Shown one piece after another: positions 1-8,536 of a DNA stretch of 64,000 bases (the stretch's first letter is position 1; every line of letters starts with the position of its first letter). This DNA is from Cupriavidus oxalaticus (GTDB lineage Bacteria > Pseudomonadota > Gammaproteobacteria > Burkholderiales > Burkholderiaceae), in assembly GCF_004768545.1 (NCBI RefSeq), contig NZ_CP038634.1, forward strand, positions 186,001 through 250,000. Reading direction: 5' to 3'. Made by a program: the position numbers and the translations under genes. Below the pieces are notes generated by a model. That model was not told the origin of the DNA. It worked only from the letters and a program-made list of their open reading frames with translations, and did no database searches.

Positions 1-1077
1 CGGGCCGTTGCCGCCGTAGAGCGATGCGTCCTCGAACGGCTTGTTCAGCGGCTGGTTTTCGCGGAAGCGGCGCGGCAGGTCCGGGTTGGTGATCATCTTG
101 CGGCCGAACGACACCATGTCGGCGCGGCCGCTGCGGATGGCTTCCTCGGCCATTTCCTTCGAGTAGCCGTTGTTGACCATCCACACGCCGCTGTACAGGC
201 GGTGCAGCGCTTCGTAGTCGAACGGCACGTTGTCGCGCGGGCCGCCGGTGTGGCCTTCCACCACATGGATATACACCGGGTGCAGCTTTTCCAGTTCGCG
301 CACGACGTGCTCGAACAGCGGCTTCGGGTTGCTTTCCAGCGCATCGTTGACCGGCGACACCGGCGCCAGGCGCACGCCGACACGTTCGGCACCGATCTCC
401 GCGATCACCGCGGCCATGACTTCGAGCAGGAAGCGCGCGCGGTTCCCGACGCTGCCGCCGTAGGCGTCGGTGCGCTTGTTGGTGCCGTCGCGCAGGAAGG
501 CATCGAGCAGGTAGCCGTGGGCACCGTGCACTTCGACACCGTCGAAGCCGGCGCGGATGGCGTTGGCCGCGGCGGTGCGGAAGTCATCGACGATGCCGGC
601 AATCTCGCCCGCCTCCAGCGCGCGCGGCAGCGAGCATTCGACGTAGCCCTGGCCGTTGATAAAGGTCTTGGCGTTGGCCGCGATGGCCGACGGCGCCACC
701 GGCGCCTGGTTGTCCGGCTGGAAATGCGTGTGCGACATGCGCCCGGTGTGCCAGATCTGCAGGAAGATCCTGCCGCCCTTCGCGTGCACCGCGTCGGTCA
801 CCTGCTTCCAGGCTGCGATCTGCTCCGGCGTATAGATGCCAGGCGTGTTGGTGTAGCCCTGGGCCGTGGTCGAGACCTGCGTGGCCTCGGCAATGATCAG
901 GCCCACGCTGGCGCGCTGGCTGTAGTACTCGACCACCATGTCGGTCGGCACCAGGTCGTCGTCGGCGCGGCTGCGCGTCAGCGGCGCCATGGCCATGCGG
1001 TTGGCGAGTTCAAGCTTGCCCAGCCTGACCGGCTGGAACAGCGCATCGGCGAGAAAGGCTTCGTTCTGTGCACCCAT
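1..1077 (-). CDS. Old-yellow-enzyme family NADH:flavin oxidoreductase (alkene reductase), 3' end cut by window edge
   Basis: FMN-dependent ene-reductase that would reduce activated C=C bonds, such as enones, nitro-alkenes or N-ethylmaleimide, in the cytoplasm. The protein begins MGAQNEAFLADALFQPVRLG and shows the family landmarks in order: MAPLTRSRAD near residue 30, the QIWHTGRMSH segment, the EVHGAHGYLLDAFLRD active-site strand, TDAYGGS, and DMVSFGRKMITNPDLPRR near the end. The C-terminal tail (usually a GYTDYP motif) lies beyond base 1. The ATG at 1077-1075 is 7 bp after the stop of the TetR gene upstream, so the two form one leftward operon. This repressor plus ene-reductase pairing recalls nemRA, but the exact substrate is not shown. 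Confidence 0.9.
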   Translation of the reverse strand, partial: MGAQNEAFLADALFQPVRLGKLELANRMAMAPLTRSRADDDLVPTDMVVEYYSQRASVGLIIAEATQVSTTAQGYTNTPGIYTPEQIAAWKQVTDAVHAKGGRIFLQIWHTGRMSHTHFQPDNQAPVAPSAIAANAKTFINGQGYVECSLPRALEAGEIAGIVDDFRTAAANAIRAGFDGVEVHGAHGYLLDAFLRDGTNKRTDAYGGSVGNRARFLLEVMAAVIAEIGAERVGVRLAPVSPVNDALESNPKPLFEHVVRELEKLHPVYIHVVEGHTGGPRDNVPFDYEALHRLYSGVWMVNNGYSKEMAEEAIRSGRADMVSFGRKMITNPDLPRRFRENQPLNKPFEDASLYGGNGP

Positions 1078-1084
1078 GAATGGC

Positions 1085-1726
1085 TTACTCCGAGGTTGGT
1101 GATTGGCCGGCCGCAGCAGAAACAGCAGCGGCCGGCTGGAACAGGTGGTTGAACATCAGGTCGACGCTGCGGCGCAACGGCTCGACCGAGCGTTCGAGCT
1201 TCATGCGCAGCAAGGCGCCTTCCCAGGTATCCCAGGCCAGGCCGGACAGTTCGGCGGCCGCGATATCCGTGCGGATGGCGCCATCCGCCTGGGCGTCGGC
1301 GATCATGCCGGCCAGGCGCTCGCGCCAGGCCAGTTGCGCCGCCTGCAGCGCCACGCGGCAGGTGTCGCTGGACGAGGCGATTTCCGCGGCGAAATTGCCG
1401 ACCAGGCAGCCGGCGCGCTCCGTTTTGGCTTCGTGGTGGGCAATCATCCGCTCGAAGACATAGCGGATCGCCGCCATCGGCTGCGGCGGCGCCGCTTCCA
1501 TCATGGCTTCCCACGACCGCTGCAGGTACGCCGCGTACTGCGCGATGATCGCCGCGGCGAACGCTTCCTTGCTGTCGAAATGGTTGTAGAACGACCCCTT
1601 CGGCACGCCGGCATGGTCGGTGATCTGCTGGATGCCGGTGGCGTTGTAGCCGTGGCGCGAAAACAGTTCGCGCCCTGCCTTGGTCAGGCGGTTCGGGATG
1701 TCGGTCTTGTCTGCGGTGCGGGCCAT
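1085..1726 (-). CDS. TetR family transcriptional repressor
   Basis: A 213-residue TetR-type regulator. The N-terminal helix-turn-helix is clear (GRELFSRHGYNATGIQQITDHAGVPKGSFYNHF, about residues 18-50), followed by a variable ligand domain with a cysteine near residue 106 (RAGCLVGNF) in a stretch typical of NemR/AcuR-like proteins. It is the first gene of a two-gene leftward operon with the ene-reductase, so it probably represses that operon and is released by electrophilic compounds; this is inferred from context. The 183-bp gap upstream holds an imperfect palindrome around the GACCAGTC at 1741-1748 that might be its operator, but this is weak. Confidence 0.88.
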   Translation of the reverse strand: MARTADKTDIPNRLTKAGRELFSRHGYNATGIQQITDHAGVPKGSFYNHFDSKEAFAAAIIAQYAAYLQRSWEAMMEAAPPQPMAAIRYVFERMIAHHEAKTERAGCLVGNFAAEIASSSDTCRVALQAAQLAWRERLAGMIADAQADGAIRTDIAAAELSGLAWDTWEGALLRMKLERSVEPLRRSVDLMFNHLFQPAAAVSAAAGQSPTSE

Positions 1727-1909
1727 GGCTGGAATAATATGACCAGTCGTCTTGAAAAGTCAAACGGCAATTTTGCGCCGATTCCGACACTGTCCGTACA
1801 GATTGGCCTGGGAAGGTGCCGTTCCCTCTACCTTGGTTCGGCACGCCGCACTTCATAGAATGAAGTTGATTCCTGGACAAGCGGCCGGGGTTCCGCCGCA
1901 GCCACCGCC

Positions 1910-2665
1910 ATGCAAGCTGTCGCCTATCCCTACCAGCCGGTGCCGGAACGGGGCACCATGCGCTGCTTCCTGCTGGCCCTGCTGATGCACCTGCTGCTGG
2001 GTGCCCTGCTCTACTACGGCGTGCGCTGGCGCAACGCCGTGCCGGAAGGCGTGACAGCCGAACTGTGGGAGTCCGTGCCTGAAGTGGTCATCCCCCCGCC
2101 GGCGGTCACGCCGACGCCGACGCCAAAGCCCGTCGAGGAGGAGGACGCCGATATCTCGCTGCAGGAAAAGCAGCGCAAGGCCGAACGTGCCGCCCGCGAC
2201 GAAGCGCAGCAGGCCCGGCAGCGTGAAAACCAGGCCCGCGCCGACGCGGCCCGCAAGGAAGCACAACGCAAGGCGCAGGAAGAACTGCGCCAGGCCGACA
2301 ACACGCGGCGCCAGGGCGAACTGGCGCGGTTGCAGGCACAGGCGGGCCACGCCAACGCGGGGACCGGTTCCGGCACCTCCGCGCGGCCTTCGTCGGGCTA
2401 TGCAGAACGGGTCCGGCAGCGGGTCAAGCCGAACATCATCTTCAACGAAGACGTCGCCGGCAATCCGGCGGCGGTGGTGGCGGTGCACATGGCGCCGGAC
2501 GGCTCGGTGCTGTCGACGCGGCTGGCCAAGTCGAGCGGCAACGCCGGGTGGGACAACGCCGTGCTGCGCGCGGTCGCGCGCTCGGACCCGTTGCCGCGCG
2601 ACGAGAACGGTGTCGCGCCGTCGAGCATCAACATCACGTTCTGGCCAAAGGACCAGGGCGGCTAG
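1910..2665 (+). CDS. TolA-like energy-transducing protein (TonB/TolA C-terminal domain)
   Basis: A 251-residue inner-membrane protein with TolA architecture. A cytoplasmic N-terminus with a YPYQPVPERG stretch is followed by one transmembrane helix (FLLALLMHLLLGALLYYGV, about residues 19-37). Next come a proline/threonine spacer, a long charged Ala/Gln/Glu/Arg helix (about 80-150) and a C-terminal TonB-like domain (YAERVRQRVKPNI to the end) that would contact periplasmic or outer-membrane partners. TolA normally sits in tolQRA-tolB-pal, but none of those genes is adjacent, so this is an orphan copy or a paralogue. The start at 1910 is chosen because the residues before the helix fit the family; no strong ribosome site is visible. 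Confidence 0.8.
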   Translation: MQAVAYPYQPVPERGTMRCFLLALLMHLLLGALLYYGVRWRNAVPEGVTAELWESVPEVVIPPPAVTPTPTPKPVEEEDADISLQEKQRKAERAARDEAQQARQRENQARADAARKEAQRKAQEELRQADNTRRQGELARLQAQAGHANAGTGSGTSARPSSGYAERVRQRVKPNIIFNEDVAGNPAAVVAVHMAPDGSVLSTRLAKSSGNAGWDNAVLRAVARSDPLPRDENGVAPSSINITFWPKDQGG

Positions 2666-2717
2666 CCGCAGCGCCGTGCGGGGCGAAACGAAAAAACAGA
2701 AGGGAAACGAAAGGGGG

Positions 2718-2792
<75 letters not shown>

Positions 2793-2819
2793 GCACGCTC
2801 CGGCGAACACCGGAAGATT

Positions 2820-2895
2820 TGGAGCGGGAGACGAGTCTCGAACTCGCGACCTCAACCTTGGCAAGGTTGCGCTCTACCAACTGAGCTACTCCCGC
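2820..2895 (-). tRNA. tRNA-Gly (GCC anticodon)
   Basis: Minus-strand cloverleaf with acceptor GCGGGAG/CTCCCGC, anticodon stem CAACC/GGTTG around TTGCCAA (anticodon GCC), a TTCGAGA T-loop and an encoded CCA. It is the middle gene of the three-tRNA run, 27 bp upstream of tRNA-Thr. Confidence 0.95.
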
Positions 2896-2901
2896 GTACT
2901 T

Positions 2902-2977
2902 TGGCTCCCCGACCTGGGCTCGAACCAGGGACCTGCGGATTAACAGTCCGTCGCTCTACCGACTGAGCTATCGGGGA
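2902..2977 (-). tRNA. tRNA-Asn (GTT anticodon)
   Basis: Minus-strand cloverleaf with acceptor TCCCCGA/TCGGGGA, anticodon loop CTGTTAA (anticodon GTT), T-loop TTCGAGC, discriminator G and encoded CCA. It is the first gene of the leftward tRNA run and lies 27 bp downstream of a plausible -10 box. Confidence 0.95.
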
Positions 2978-3004
2978 ATTCATCGCGTTTTCAGCGAAGC
3001 GCGG

Positions 3005-3033
3005 ATTCTACATCAACGTTGGCGGGTTTTGAA
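3005..3033 (-). promoter_or_regulatory. Sigma-70 type promoter of the tRNA run
   Basis: On the minus strand, TTCAAA (3033-3028) and TAGAAT (3010-3005) are separated by exactly 17 bp, matching a -35/-10 pair (4/6 and 5/6). The -10 lies 27 bp before the first base of tRNA-Asn, a sensible leader length for a tRNA operon. Confidence 0.6.
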
Positions 3034-3157
3034 AGGGGGCAACGACAAAAATCCGCAGAACGTGCTTCGATCGTCGGGCTTGGTGGCGTTGCTGCTCTCA
3101 AGCCAACTGAAATCCTGCTACAGGCCGTTGCAGCATCCCCGCTGCCGGCCGAACCGG

Positions 3158-3182
3158 AAATTGTGCACATTGTGCACACCGA
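3158..3182. promoter_or_regulatory. Predicted IclR-family operator, copy A
   Basis: The arm AAATTGTGCA, a 5-bp spacer CATTG and the arm start TGCACA lie 80 bp upstream of the acyl-CoA synthetase start. The 17-bp core at 3161-3177 matches 15 of 17 positions in the core of the near-perfect inverted repeat at 17201-17225 beside the IclR gene, and both contain two TGTGCAYA motifs 9 bp apart. The match is seen directly; binding by the IclR protein at 17261 is inferred. Confidence 0.72.
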
Positions 3183-3261
3183 GCGTCCGTCCGCTTGTCC
3201 CCATCCACCCGATACGCTTGAATCGGGTCACCCTTCCGGCAGAGGAAGGATGGAGACAAAG

Positions 3262-5424
3262 ATGCCACTTTCCAACACGGCGCGGCCACCGGTACGCGCT
3301 GGCCGCACCGAACTGGCGCAGCTGCTTGAGCCCGCCTCGATCGCCATCATCGGCGCCTCGCGCGATACCAGCCGCATCGGCGGCGTCGCGCTCGACCACC
3401 TGCAGCGTCTTGGCTACCGAGGCCAGGTTTACCCGGTCAATCCGCGCTACGCGGAGATCGCCGGGCTGGCCTGCTATCCCGATGTCGAGTCCCTGCCGGC
3501 GGTGCCGGACGTGGCGGTGCTGGCGCTCGGCGCCGACGAAGTGTTGCCGCAGCTGCAGCGCTGCCATGCCCGCGGCATCCGCGCCGCCATCCTCTATGCG
3601 TCGGGCTTTGCCGAGGCGGGCGAAGCCGGCGTCGCGCGCCAGGCGGCGCTGACCGCTTTCGCGCGCGCAAGCGGCATGGCCATCGCCGGGCCCAACTGCA
3701 TGGGGCTGGCCAACCTGACCACGCGCGCCATCACCGCCTTTGCCACCACCTTCCGCGCCTACCCGCCGCAGGACGGCCCCGGCGCCGTCAGCCTGCTGAC
3801 GCAGAGCGGCAATGTGTGCGCCATCGTCTATGCCACCGGCCGGCAGATGGACGTGGGCTTTCACCAGTTCATCAATACCGGCAACGAAGCCTGCCTGGAC
3901 TATGCCGACTATCTCGGCTACCTCGCCGACGATGCCCGGACCGGCGCCGTGGTCGGATACGTCGAGGGCCTGCGCAACGGCCCGCGCTTTATCGACGCCG
4001 CGGCGCGGATGCGCGCGGCGGACAAGCCGCTGATCGTGCTGAAGGCCGGCGAGAGCGAGGCCGGTTCGGCAGCCACACAATCGCACACGGCGGTGCTGGC
4101 CGGCAACCAGGCCATCTACCGCGCCGCTTTCGCCCAGGCCGGCGCGATGCAGGCCAGCGATCCGACCCACCTGACCGACCTGGCCTACCTGTCGGGCCTG
4201 CGCCAGCGCAGCGCGGGCCGCCGCGTGGTGGTGGCATCGGTGTCGGGCGCGATGGGTGCGCTCTCCGCCGACCTGCTCAGCGCCGCCGGCCTGGACGTGC
4301 CGAGCCTGCCCGGGCCGGTGCAGCAGCGCCTGCAGGCGGCCGTGCCGGAGATCGGCTCGGTGGCGAACCCGGTCGACCTGACCGGCCAGCTGTTCAACCG
4401 CAGCGGCCTCGCCTATGCCGTGCTCGACAACCTGGCGGCGTTCGACGGCGTGGATGTGATCTTCCTGTACGCCACCGCTTACCTGCTCGACCGCGTGGCG
4501 GATGAACTGATCGACGTGGCGGGCAAGACCGGCCGGCTGATCGTGGTCGCCACCACCGGCGAGCCGGCCAGCCGCGCCCGGCTGGCGGCGGCCGGCGTGG
4601 CGCTGTTCCCGGACGTGGCGCGCGCCGCCAGGGCATTGGGCACGTATGTCGACTGGCTCGGCACGCAGGCCCGGACCACGCAGTGGATGGGACTGCGCGC
4701 GCGCGCCACCGACCATCCGCAGGCCGCAGAACTGCCCGCTCACGCACTGGACGAGTATCAGGCCAAGCACTGGCTCGCCGGTTTCGGGGTGCCGATCGGC
4801 GTGGAAGCGGTCGCGGCCACACCCGCCGACGCCGCACGCGCCGCCGCGAGCCTCGGCTTCCCGGTGGCGGTCAAGGTGCTCAGCCCCGACATCGCCCACA
4901 AGACCGAAATCGGCGGCGTGCGGCTGGGACTGCGCGATGCACAGCAGGTGCACGACGCCGCCGCGGAAGTGGTTGCCGCCGCAACGCGCGCCAGGCCGGA
5001 CGCACGCCAGCGCGGCGTGCTGGTGCAGCAGATGGCCAGCGGCGTCTGCGAGTTGATCGTCGGCGTGACGCGCGACCCGGTGTTCGGCCCGGCCATGACG
5101 GTCGGCCTGGGCGGGATCTTTACCGAGGTCTTCCACGACGTGGCGCACCGCTTGCTGCCGGTGGACCGCGCCATGGCCCGCGAGATGCTCGCTGGCCTGC
5201 GCGGCTACCGGCTGATGACCGGTTTCCGCGGCAAGCCCGCCGCGGATATCGACGCGGCCGCGGACGCGATTGCCGCGCTGTCCGACGCCGCGATGGCGCT
5301 CGGCGACTCGCTCGCTGAAATGGAAGTGAATCCCCTGCTGGTGCGCGAAGCCGGCCGCGGTGCGGTCGCGCTCGACGCACTCGTGCTGACGCAGCAGCCG
5401 AACCACGACGGAGACCGGCAATGA
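3262..5424 (+). CDS. ADP-forming acyl-CoA synthetase (fused alpha-beta, acetate-CoA ligase family)
   Basis: A single-chain ADP-forming acid-CoA ligase of about 720 residues, which would activate a carboxylic acid with ATP and CoA. The N-terminal CoA-binding Rossmann domain begins LLEPASIAIIGASRDTSRIG. The succinyl-CoA-ligase-like domains follow, with LLTQSGNVCAIV and the conserved phospho-histidine region TQSHTAVLAG. The C-terminal ATP-grasp part starts at DEYQAKHWLAGFGVPIGVEA and contains FPVAVKVLSPDIAHKTEIGGV. I start at the ATG at 3262 because GGAG lies 6 bp before it; longer open starts lack a ribosome site and run into the operator. It is the first gene of a four-gene rightward operon, and its stop overlaps the next start (ATGA). 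Confidence 0.9.
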   Translation: MPLSNTARPPVRAGRTELAQLLEPASIAIIGASRDTSRIGGVALDHLQRLGYRGQVYPVNPRYAEIAGLACYPDVESLPAVPDVAVLALGADEVLPQLQRCHARGIRAAILYASGFAEAGEAGVARQAALTAFARASGMAIAGPNCMGLANLTTRAITAFATTFRAYPPQDGPGAVSLLTQSGNVCAIVYATGRQMDVGFHQFINTGNEACLDYADYLGYLADDARTGAVVGYVEGLRNGPRFIDAAARMRAADKPLIVLKAGESEAGSAATQSHTAVLAGNQAIYRAAFAQAGAMQASDPTHLTDLAYLSGLRQRSAGRRVVVASVSGAMGALSADLLSAAGLDVPSLPGPVQQRLQAAVPEIGSVANPVDLTGQLFNRSGLAYAVLDNLAAFDGVDVIFLYATAYLLDRVADELIDVAGKTGRLIVVATTGEPASRARLAAAGVALFPDVARAARALGTYVDWLGTQARTTQWMGLRARATDHPQAAELPAHALDEYQAKHWLAGFGVPIGVEAVAATPADAARAAASLGFPVAVKVLSPDIAHKTEIGGVRLGLRDAQQVHDAAAEVVAAATRARPDARQRGVLVQQMASGVCELIVGVTRDPVFGPAMTVGLGGIFTEVFHDVAHRLLPVDRAMAREMLAGLRGYRLMTGFRGKPAADIDAAADAIAALSDAAMALGDSLAEMEVNPLLVREAGRGAVALDALVLTQQPNHDGDRQ

Positions 5425-6416
5425 GAGACGACACCATCGACACCCGCCGCCGCGACACGCTGGCGCTGCTGGGCCTGGGCGCGCTGGCGCCACTGGGAGC
5501 ACTGTCCTCCGGCGCGCGGGCGGCCGATTTCCCTATGCGGCCGGTCACGCTGATCGTGCCGTTCGCGGCCGGCGGCGCCACCGATACGCTGGTACGCACG
5601 CTGGCCGACAGCGCCGGCAAGACGCTGGGCCAGCCCGTGGTAGTCGAGAACAAGCCCGGCGCCGCCGGCGTGCTGGGCGCCAATGTAGTCGCGCGCGCCA
5701 AACCTGACGGCTACACGCTGACGGTGATCCCGGAACCCGTGTTCCGGCTGCCCCACCTGCAGAAGACGCAGTACGACCCGCTGCGCGACTTCACCTACGT
5801 GATCCACCTGACCGGCTACACGCTGGGCGTCGCGGCGCGCGCCGACGCGCCGTGGAAATCGTGGCAGGAAATGATCGACGATGCGCGCCGCCGTCCCGGC
5901 AAGATCAGCTACGGCAGCACCGGCACCAATGGCACCATGCACGTGACCATGGAAGAGATCGGGCAGAAGCTCGGCGTCCAGTTCAACCATGTGCCCTACA
6001 AGGGCGAGGCCGAGATCATCGCCGCGCTGATGGGCGGGCATATCGACCTGGGTGTCACGGCCGGCGGCATCGGCCCTTATGTCGACAGCGCCAAGGCGCG
6101 CTGGCTGGTGCTCTGGACCGCCGAGCATTCGCGCCGCTGGCCGCGCGTGCCGACGCTGCGCGATGTCGGCGTCGACATCGTGTCCACCTCGCCGTTCGGC
6201 ATCGCCGGCCCGCGCGACATGGACGCGCAGGCTGTGCAGGTGCTGCACGACGCCTTCCGCAAGGCGCTCAACGAGCCGGCGATGCAGAAGCTGCTGGAGC
6301 GGCTCGACCAGGAGAGCGCCTACCTCAACAGCGCCGACTACGCCGCCTTCGCGCGCCAGCGCTACGAAAGCCAGGGCAAGCTGGTCAAGCGCCTGGGCCT
6401 GACTGCCAACCCCTGA
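5421..6416 (+). CDS. Bug-family (TctC-like) periplasmic solute-binding protein
   Basis: A 331-residue tripartite-tricarboxylate-type binding protein, expected in the periplasm. The N-terminus carries RRRDTLALLGLGALAPLG, a possible twin-arginine export signal, cleaved near ARAADFP. Family motifs follow: PVTLIVPFAAGGATDTLVR, QPVVVENKPGAAGVLGANVVA, PDGYTLTV, the FNHVPYKGEAEIIAALMGGHID pocket region and the RVPTLRDVG strand. It overlaps the synthetase stop by 4 bp, so the two are translationally coupled, and it probably delivers or senses the acid that the ligase activates. No TctA/TctB membrane partners are nearby. Bug proteins bind small carboxylates, so the ligand cannot be named. Confidence 0.9.
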   Translation: MRDDTIDTRRRDTLALLGLGALAPLGALSSGARAADFPMRPVTLIVPFAAGGATDTLVRTLADSAGKTLGQPVVVENKPGAAGVLGANVVARAKPDGYTLTVIPEPVFRLPHLQKTQYDPLRDFTYVIHLTGYTLGVAARADAPWKSWQEMIDDARRRPGKISYGSTGTNGTMHVTMEEIGQKLGVQFNHVPYKGEAEIIAALMGGHIDLGVTAGGIGPYVDSAKARWLVLWTAEHSRRWPRVPTLRDVGVDIVSTSPFGIAGPRDMDAQAVQVLHDAFRKALNEPAMQKLLERLDQESAYLNSADYAAFARQRYESQGKLVKRLGLTANP

Positions 6417-6437
6417 TGTGCTGATCCCGGAGCCCGC

Positions 6438-7322
6438 ATGCAATATCGATCCGTCTTCCACGCCGGCCTGTTCGCCGGCCGTACCGTGCTGGTCACCGGC
6501 GCCGGCAGCGGCATCGGCCGCTGCACCGCGCACGAGCTGGCCAGCCTGGGCGCGCGCGTGGCGCTGGCTGGCCGCAAGCTGGAAAAGCTGGAACAGGTCC
6601 GCGACGAAATCCTCGACGCCGAGCCCGACGCCGCAGACCGGCTGACGCTGCACAGTTGCGATATCCGCGACGAGGCGCAGGTGCGCGAGACCGTGGCCGC
6701 GGTGCTGGCGGCGCACGGCAGCATCGACGGCCTCTTCAACAACGCCGGCGGCCAGTTCCCGTCGCCGCTGCGCGACATCAGCCAGAAGGGCTGGGAAGCC
6801 GTGGTGCGCAACAACCTGACCGGCGGCTTCCTGGTGGCGCGCGAATGCTTCACGCAATGGATGGAAGCCAACGGCGGCGCCATCGTCAACATCATCGCCG
6901 ACATGTGGAACGGCATGCCGGGCATGGGCCATTCGGGCGCGGCGCGCGCCGGCATGCTGTCGTTCACTGAAACGGCGGCGTGCGAATGGGCCGCCGCAGG
7001 CGTGCGCGTCAACGCCGTGGCGCCGGGATGGATCGCGTCCAGCGGCTTTGACACCTATCCGCCCGAATTCCAGGTCAAGATCCGCCAGCTGGCGCGCAAG
7101 GTGCCGCTGCAGCGGCTGGGCACCGAGGCCGAGGTCTCCGCGGCGGTGGTGTTCCTGCTGTCGCCGGCGGCGGCCTTCATCACCGGCTCGACCCTGCGCG
7201 TCGACGGCGGCGTGCCCAACGCCAAGCACACCTGGGCGCAGCCCCAGCACCAGCGCTCGCAGCCGTACAACGGCTTCCCGCTCTACACGCTGCCGCAATG
7301 CCTGGCGCCGTCCAACGAGTAA
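6438..7322 (+). CDS. Short-chain dehydrogenase/reductase, dienoyl-CoA-reductase-like, atypical active site
   Basis: A 294-residue SDR with the cofactor motif TGAGSGIG (residues 20-27), NNAGG at 101-105 and the NNLTGG helix. The usual Tyr-x3-Lys pair is absent: the aligned positions are Ser166 and Arg170 within GHSGAARAGM. This resembles the 2,4-dienoyl-CoA reductase branch, which also lacks the tyrosine, and SDRs linked to acyclic terpenoid pathways. The C-terminus extends about 40 residues past the core (HTWAQPQHQRSQPYNGFPLY). It lies 21 bp after the Bug gene and 9 bp before the acyl-CoA dehydrogenase, so it probably acts on an enoyl- or hydroxyacyl-CoA of the same pathway. Confidence 0.85.
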   Translation: MQYRSVFHAGLFAGRTVLVTGAGSGIGRCTAHELASLGARVALAGRKLEKLEQVRDEILDAEPDAADRLTLHSCDIRDEAQVRETVAAVLAAHGSIDGLFNNAGGQFPSPLRDISQKGWEAVVRNNLTGGFLVARECFTQWMEANGGAIVNIIADMWNGMPGMGHSGAARAGMLSFTETAACEWAAAGVRVNAVAPGWIASSGFDTYPPEFQVKIRQLARKVPLQRLGTEAEVSAAVVFLLSPAAAFITGSTLRVDGGVPNAKHTWAQPQHQRSQPYNGFPLYTLPQCLAPSNE

Positions 7323-7331
7323 GCGAACACC

Positions 7332-8483
7332 ATGACCCTGCAACCGCCCAACCCGCGCTACTACAGCGCGGACCATGAAGCATTCCGCGCCAGCGTGCGG
7401 CGCTTCTTTGAAAAGGAAGTCGCGCCCAATGCCGAGGCCTGGGACGAAGCCGGCAGCTTCCCGCGCGAGCTGTACCGCAAGGCGGCGCAAGCCGGCCTGC
7501 TGGCGCCCGGTTTTCCCGAGGAGTACGGCGGCGCGCCGTGCGATGCCTTCTACCGCATGATCCTGTTCGAGGAGCGCGCCTGGGGCGGCTCGGGCGGGAT
7601 CGCCTCGGGGCTGTTCTCGCACACCATCGGCGCACCGCCGATCGCCGCGGTGGGCAGCGAGGCGCTGAAGGCGCGTGTGCTGCCGCAGATCCTGTCGGGC
7701 GAAAAGATTTCCGCGCTGGCGATCACCGATCCCGACGCCGGCTCCGACGTGGCCCGGCTGTCGACCAGCGCGCGCCGCGAGGGCGACCACTATGTCGTCA
7801 ACGGCACCAAGCTCTATATCACCTCCGGCATGCGCGCCGACTACATCACCGTGGCCGTGCGTACCGGCGGCCCGGGTGCGGGTGGCGTGTCGCTGCTACT
7901 GATCGAAGGCGATACGCCGGGGCTGAGCCGGACGCCGCTGAACAAGATGGGCTGGTGGGCGTCCGACACCGCGCAGCTGTTCTTCGAGGACTGCCGCGTG
8001 CCGGTGGAAAACCTGGTCGGCGAGGAAGGCAAGGGCTTTGCCGCCATCACCCGCAACTTCAACCACGAGCGCCTGGCGCTGGCGGCGGCTGCCTGCGGCT
8101 ATGCCCAGGTCTGCTTCCACGATGCGCTGGCGTGGGCGCGCGACCGCCATACCTTCGGCAAGCGGCTGGCCGACCACCAGGTGGTGCGCCACCAGCTGGT
8201 CGACATGGCCACGCGCATCGAATCCACGCGCGCCCTGCTCGACGACCTCGCCGCGCGGCTGGACGACGGCGCCGCGCCGGTGGCGCAGATTGCGATGGCC
8301 AAGAACATGGCCACGCGGACCTTCCAGTTCTGCGCGGACCGCGCGGTGCAATTGCTCGGGGGGATGGGCTATATGCGCGGCAGCCGCGTGGAGCGGCTGT
8401 ATCGCGAGGTCAAGGTGATGATGATCGGCGGCGGCGCCGAGGAAATCATGAAGGACCTGGCGGCGAAGCAGTTGGGGCTTTAA
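7332..8483 (+). CDS. Acyl-CoA dehydrogenase
   Basis: A 383-residue FAD-dependent acyl-CoA dehydrogenase that introduces an alpha,beta double bond and passes electrons to ETF. It shows ALAITDPDAGSDVARL (FAD and substrate loop), NGTKLYITSGMRADY, the helix-G segment NFNHERLALAAAACGY and the C-terminal QLLGGMGYMRGSRVERLYREVK. The glutamate in HERL sits where isovaleryl-CoA dehydrogenases keep their base, and the usual YEGT glutamate is replaced by MIGGGAEEIM, so a branched or bulky substrate is likely. It is the last gene of the rightward operon, followed directly by a strong terminator. Confidence 0.92.
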   Translation: MTLQPPNPRYYSADHEAFRASVRRFFEKEVAPNAEAWDEAGSFPRELYRKAAQAGLLAPGFPEEYGGAPCDAFYRMILFEERAWGGSGGIASGLFSHTIGAPPIAAVGSEALKARVLPQILSGEKISALAITDPDAGSDVARLSTSARREGDHYVVNGTKLYITSGMRADYITVAVRTGGPGAGGVSLLLIEGDTPGLSRTPLNKMGWWASDTAQLFFEDCRVPVENLVGEEGKGFAAITRNFNHERLALAAAACGYAQVCFHDALAWARDRHTFGKRLADHQVVRHQLVDMATRIESTRALLDDLAARLDDGAAPVAQIAMAKNMATRTFQFCADRAVQLLGGMGYMRGSRVERLYREVKVMMIGGGAEEIMKDLAAKQLGL

Positions 8484-8490
8484 ACGCCTA

Positions 8491-8519
8491 GCGCCCGCGG
8501 CTTCTGCCGCGGGCGCTTT
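8491..8519. terminator. Bidirectional terminator between convergent operons
   Basis: A perfect 10-bp stem GCGCCCGCGG/CCGCGGGCGC with loop CTTCTG is followed by TTT, 7 bp after the stop of the acyl-CoA dehydrogenase and 17 bp before the end of the convergent Bug gene. The T-run is short rightward, and the leftward reading has only GGC after the stem, so it is mainly a rightward terminator that may also slow leftward transcription. Confidence 0.75.
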
Positions 8520-8536
8520 CCCTACGCAAGTCCTGC

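Noticed and set aside
1737..1765. Operator of the TetR repressor
   Set aside because: Only an imperfect palindrome around GACCAGTC is visible, too weak to list as a feature.
3019..3261. N-terminal extension of the acyl-CoA synthetase
   Set aside because: It would translate the operator (IVHIVHTE) and overlap the tRNA promoter; a proper ribosome site precedes the ATG at 3262.
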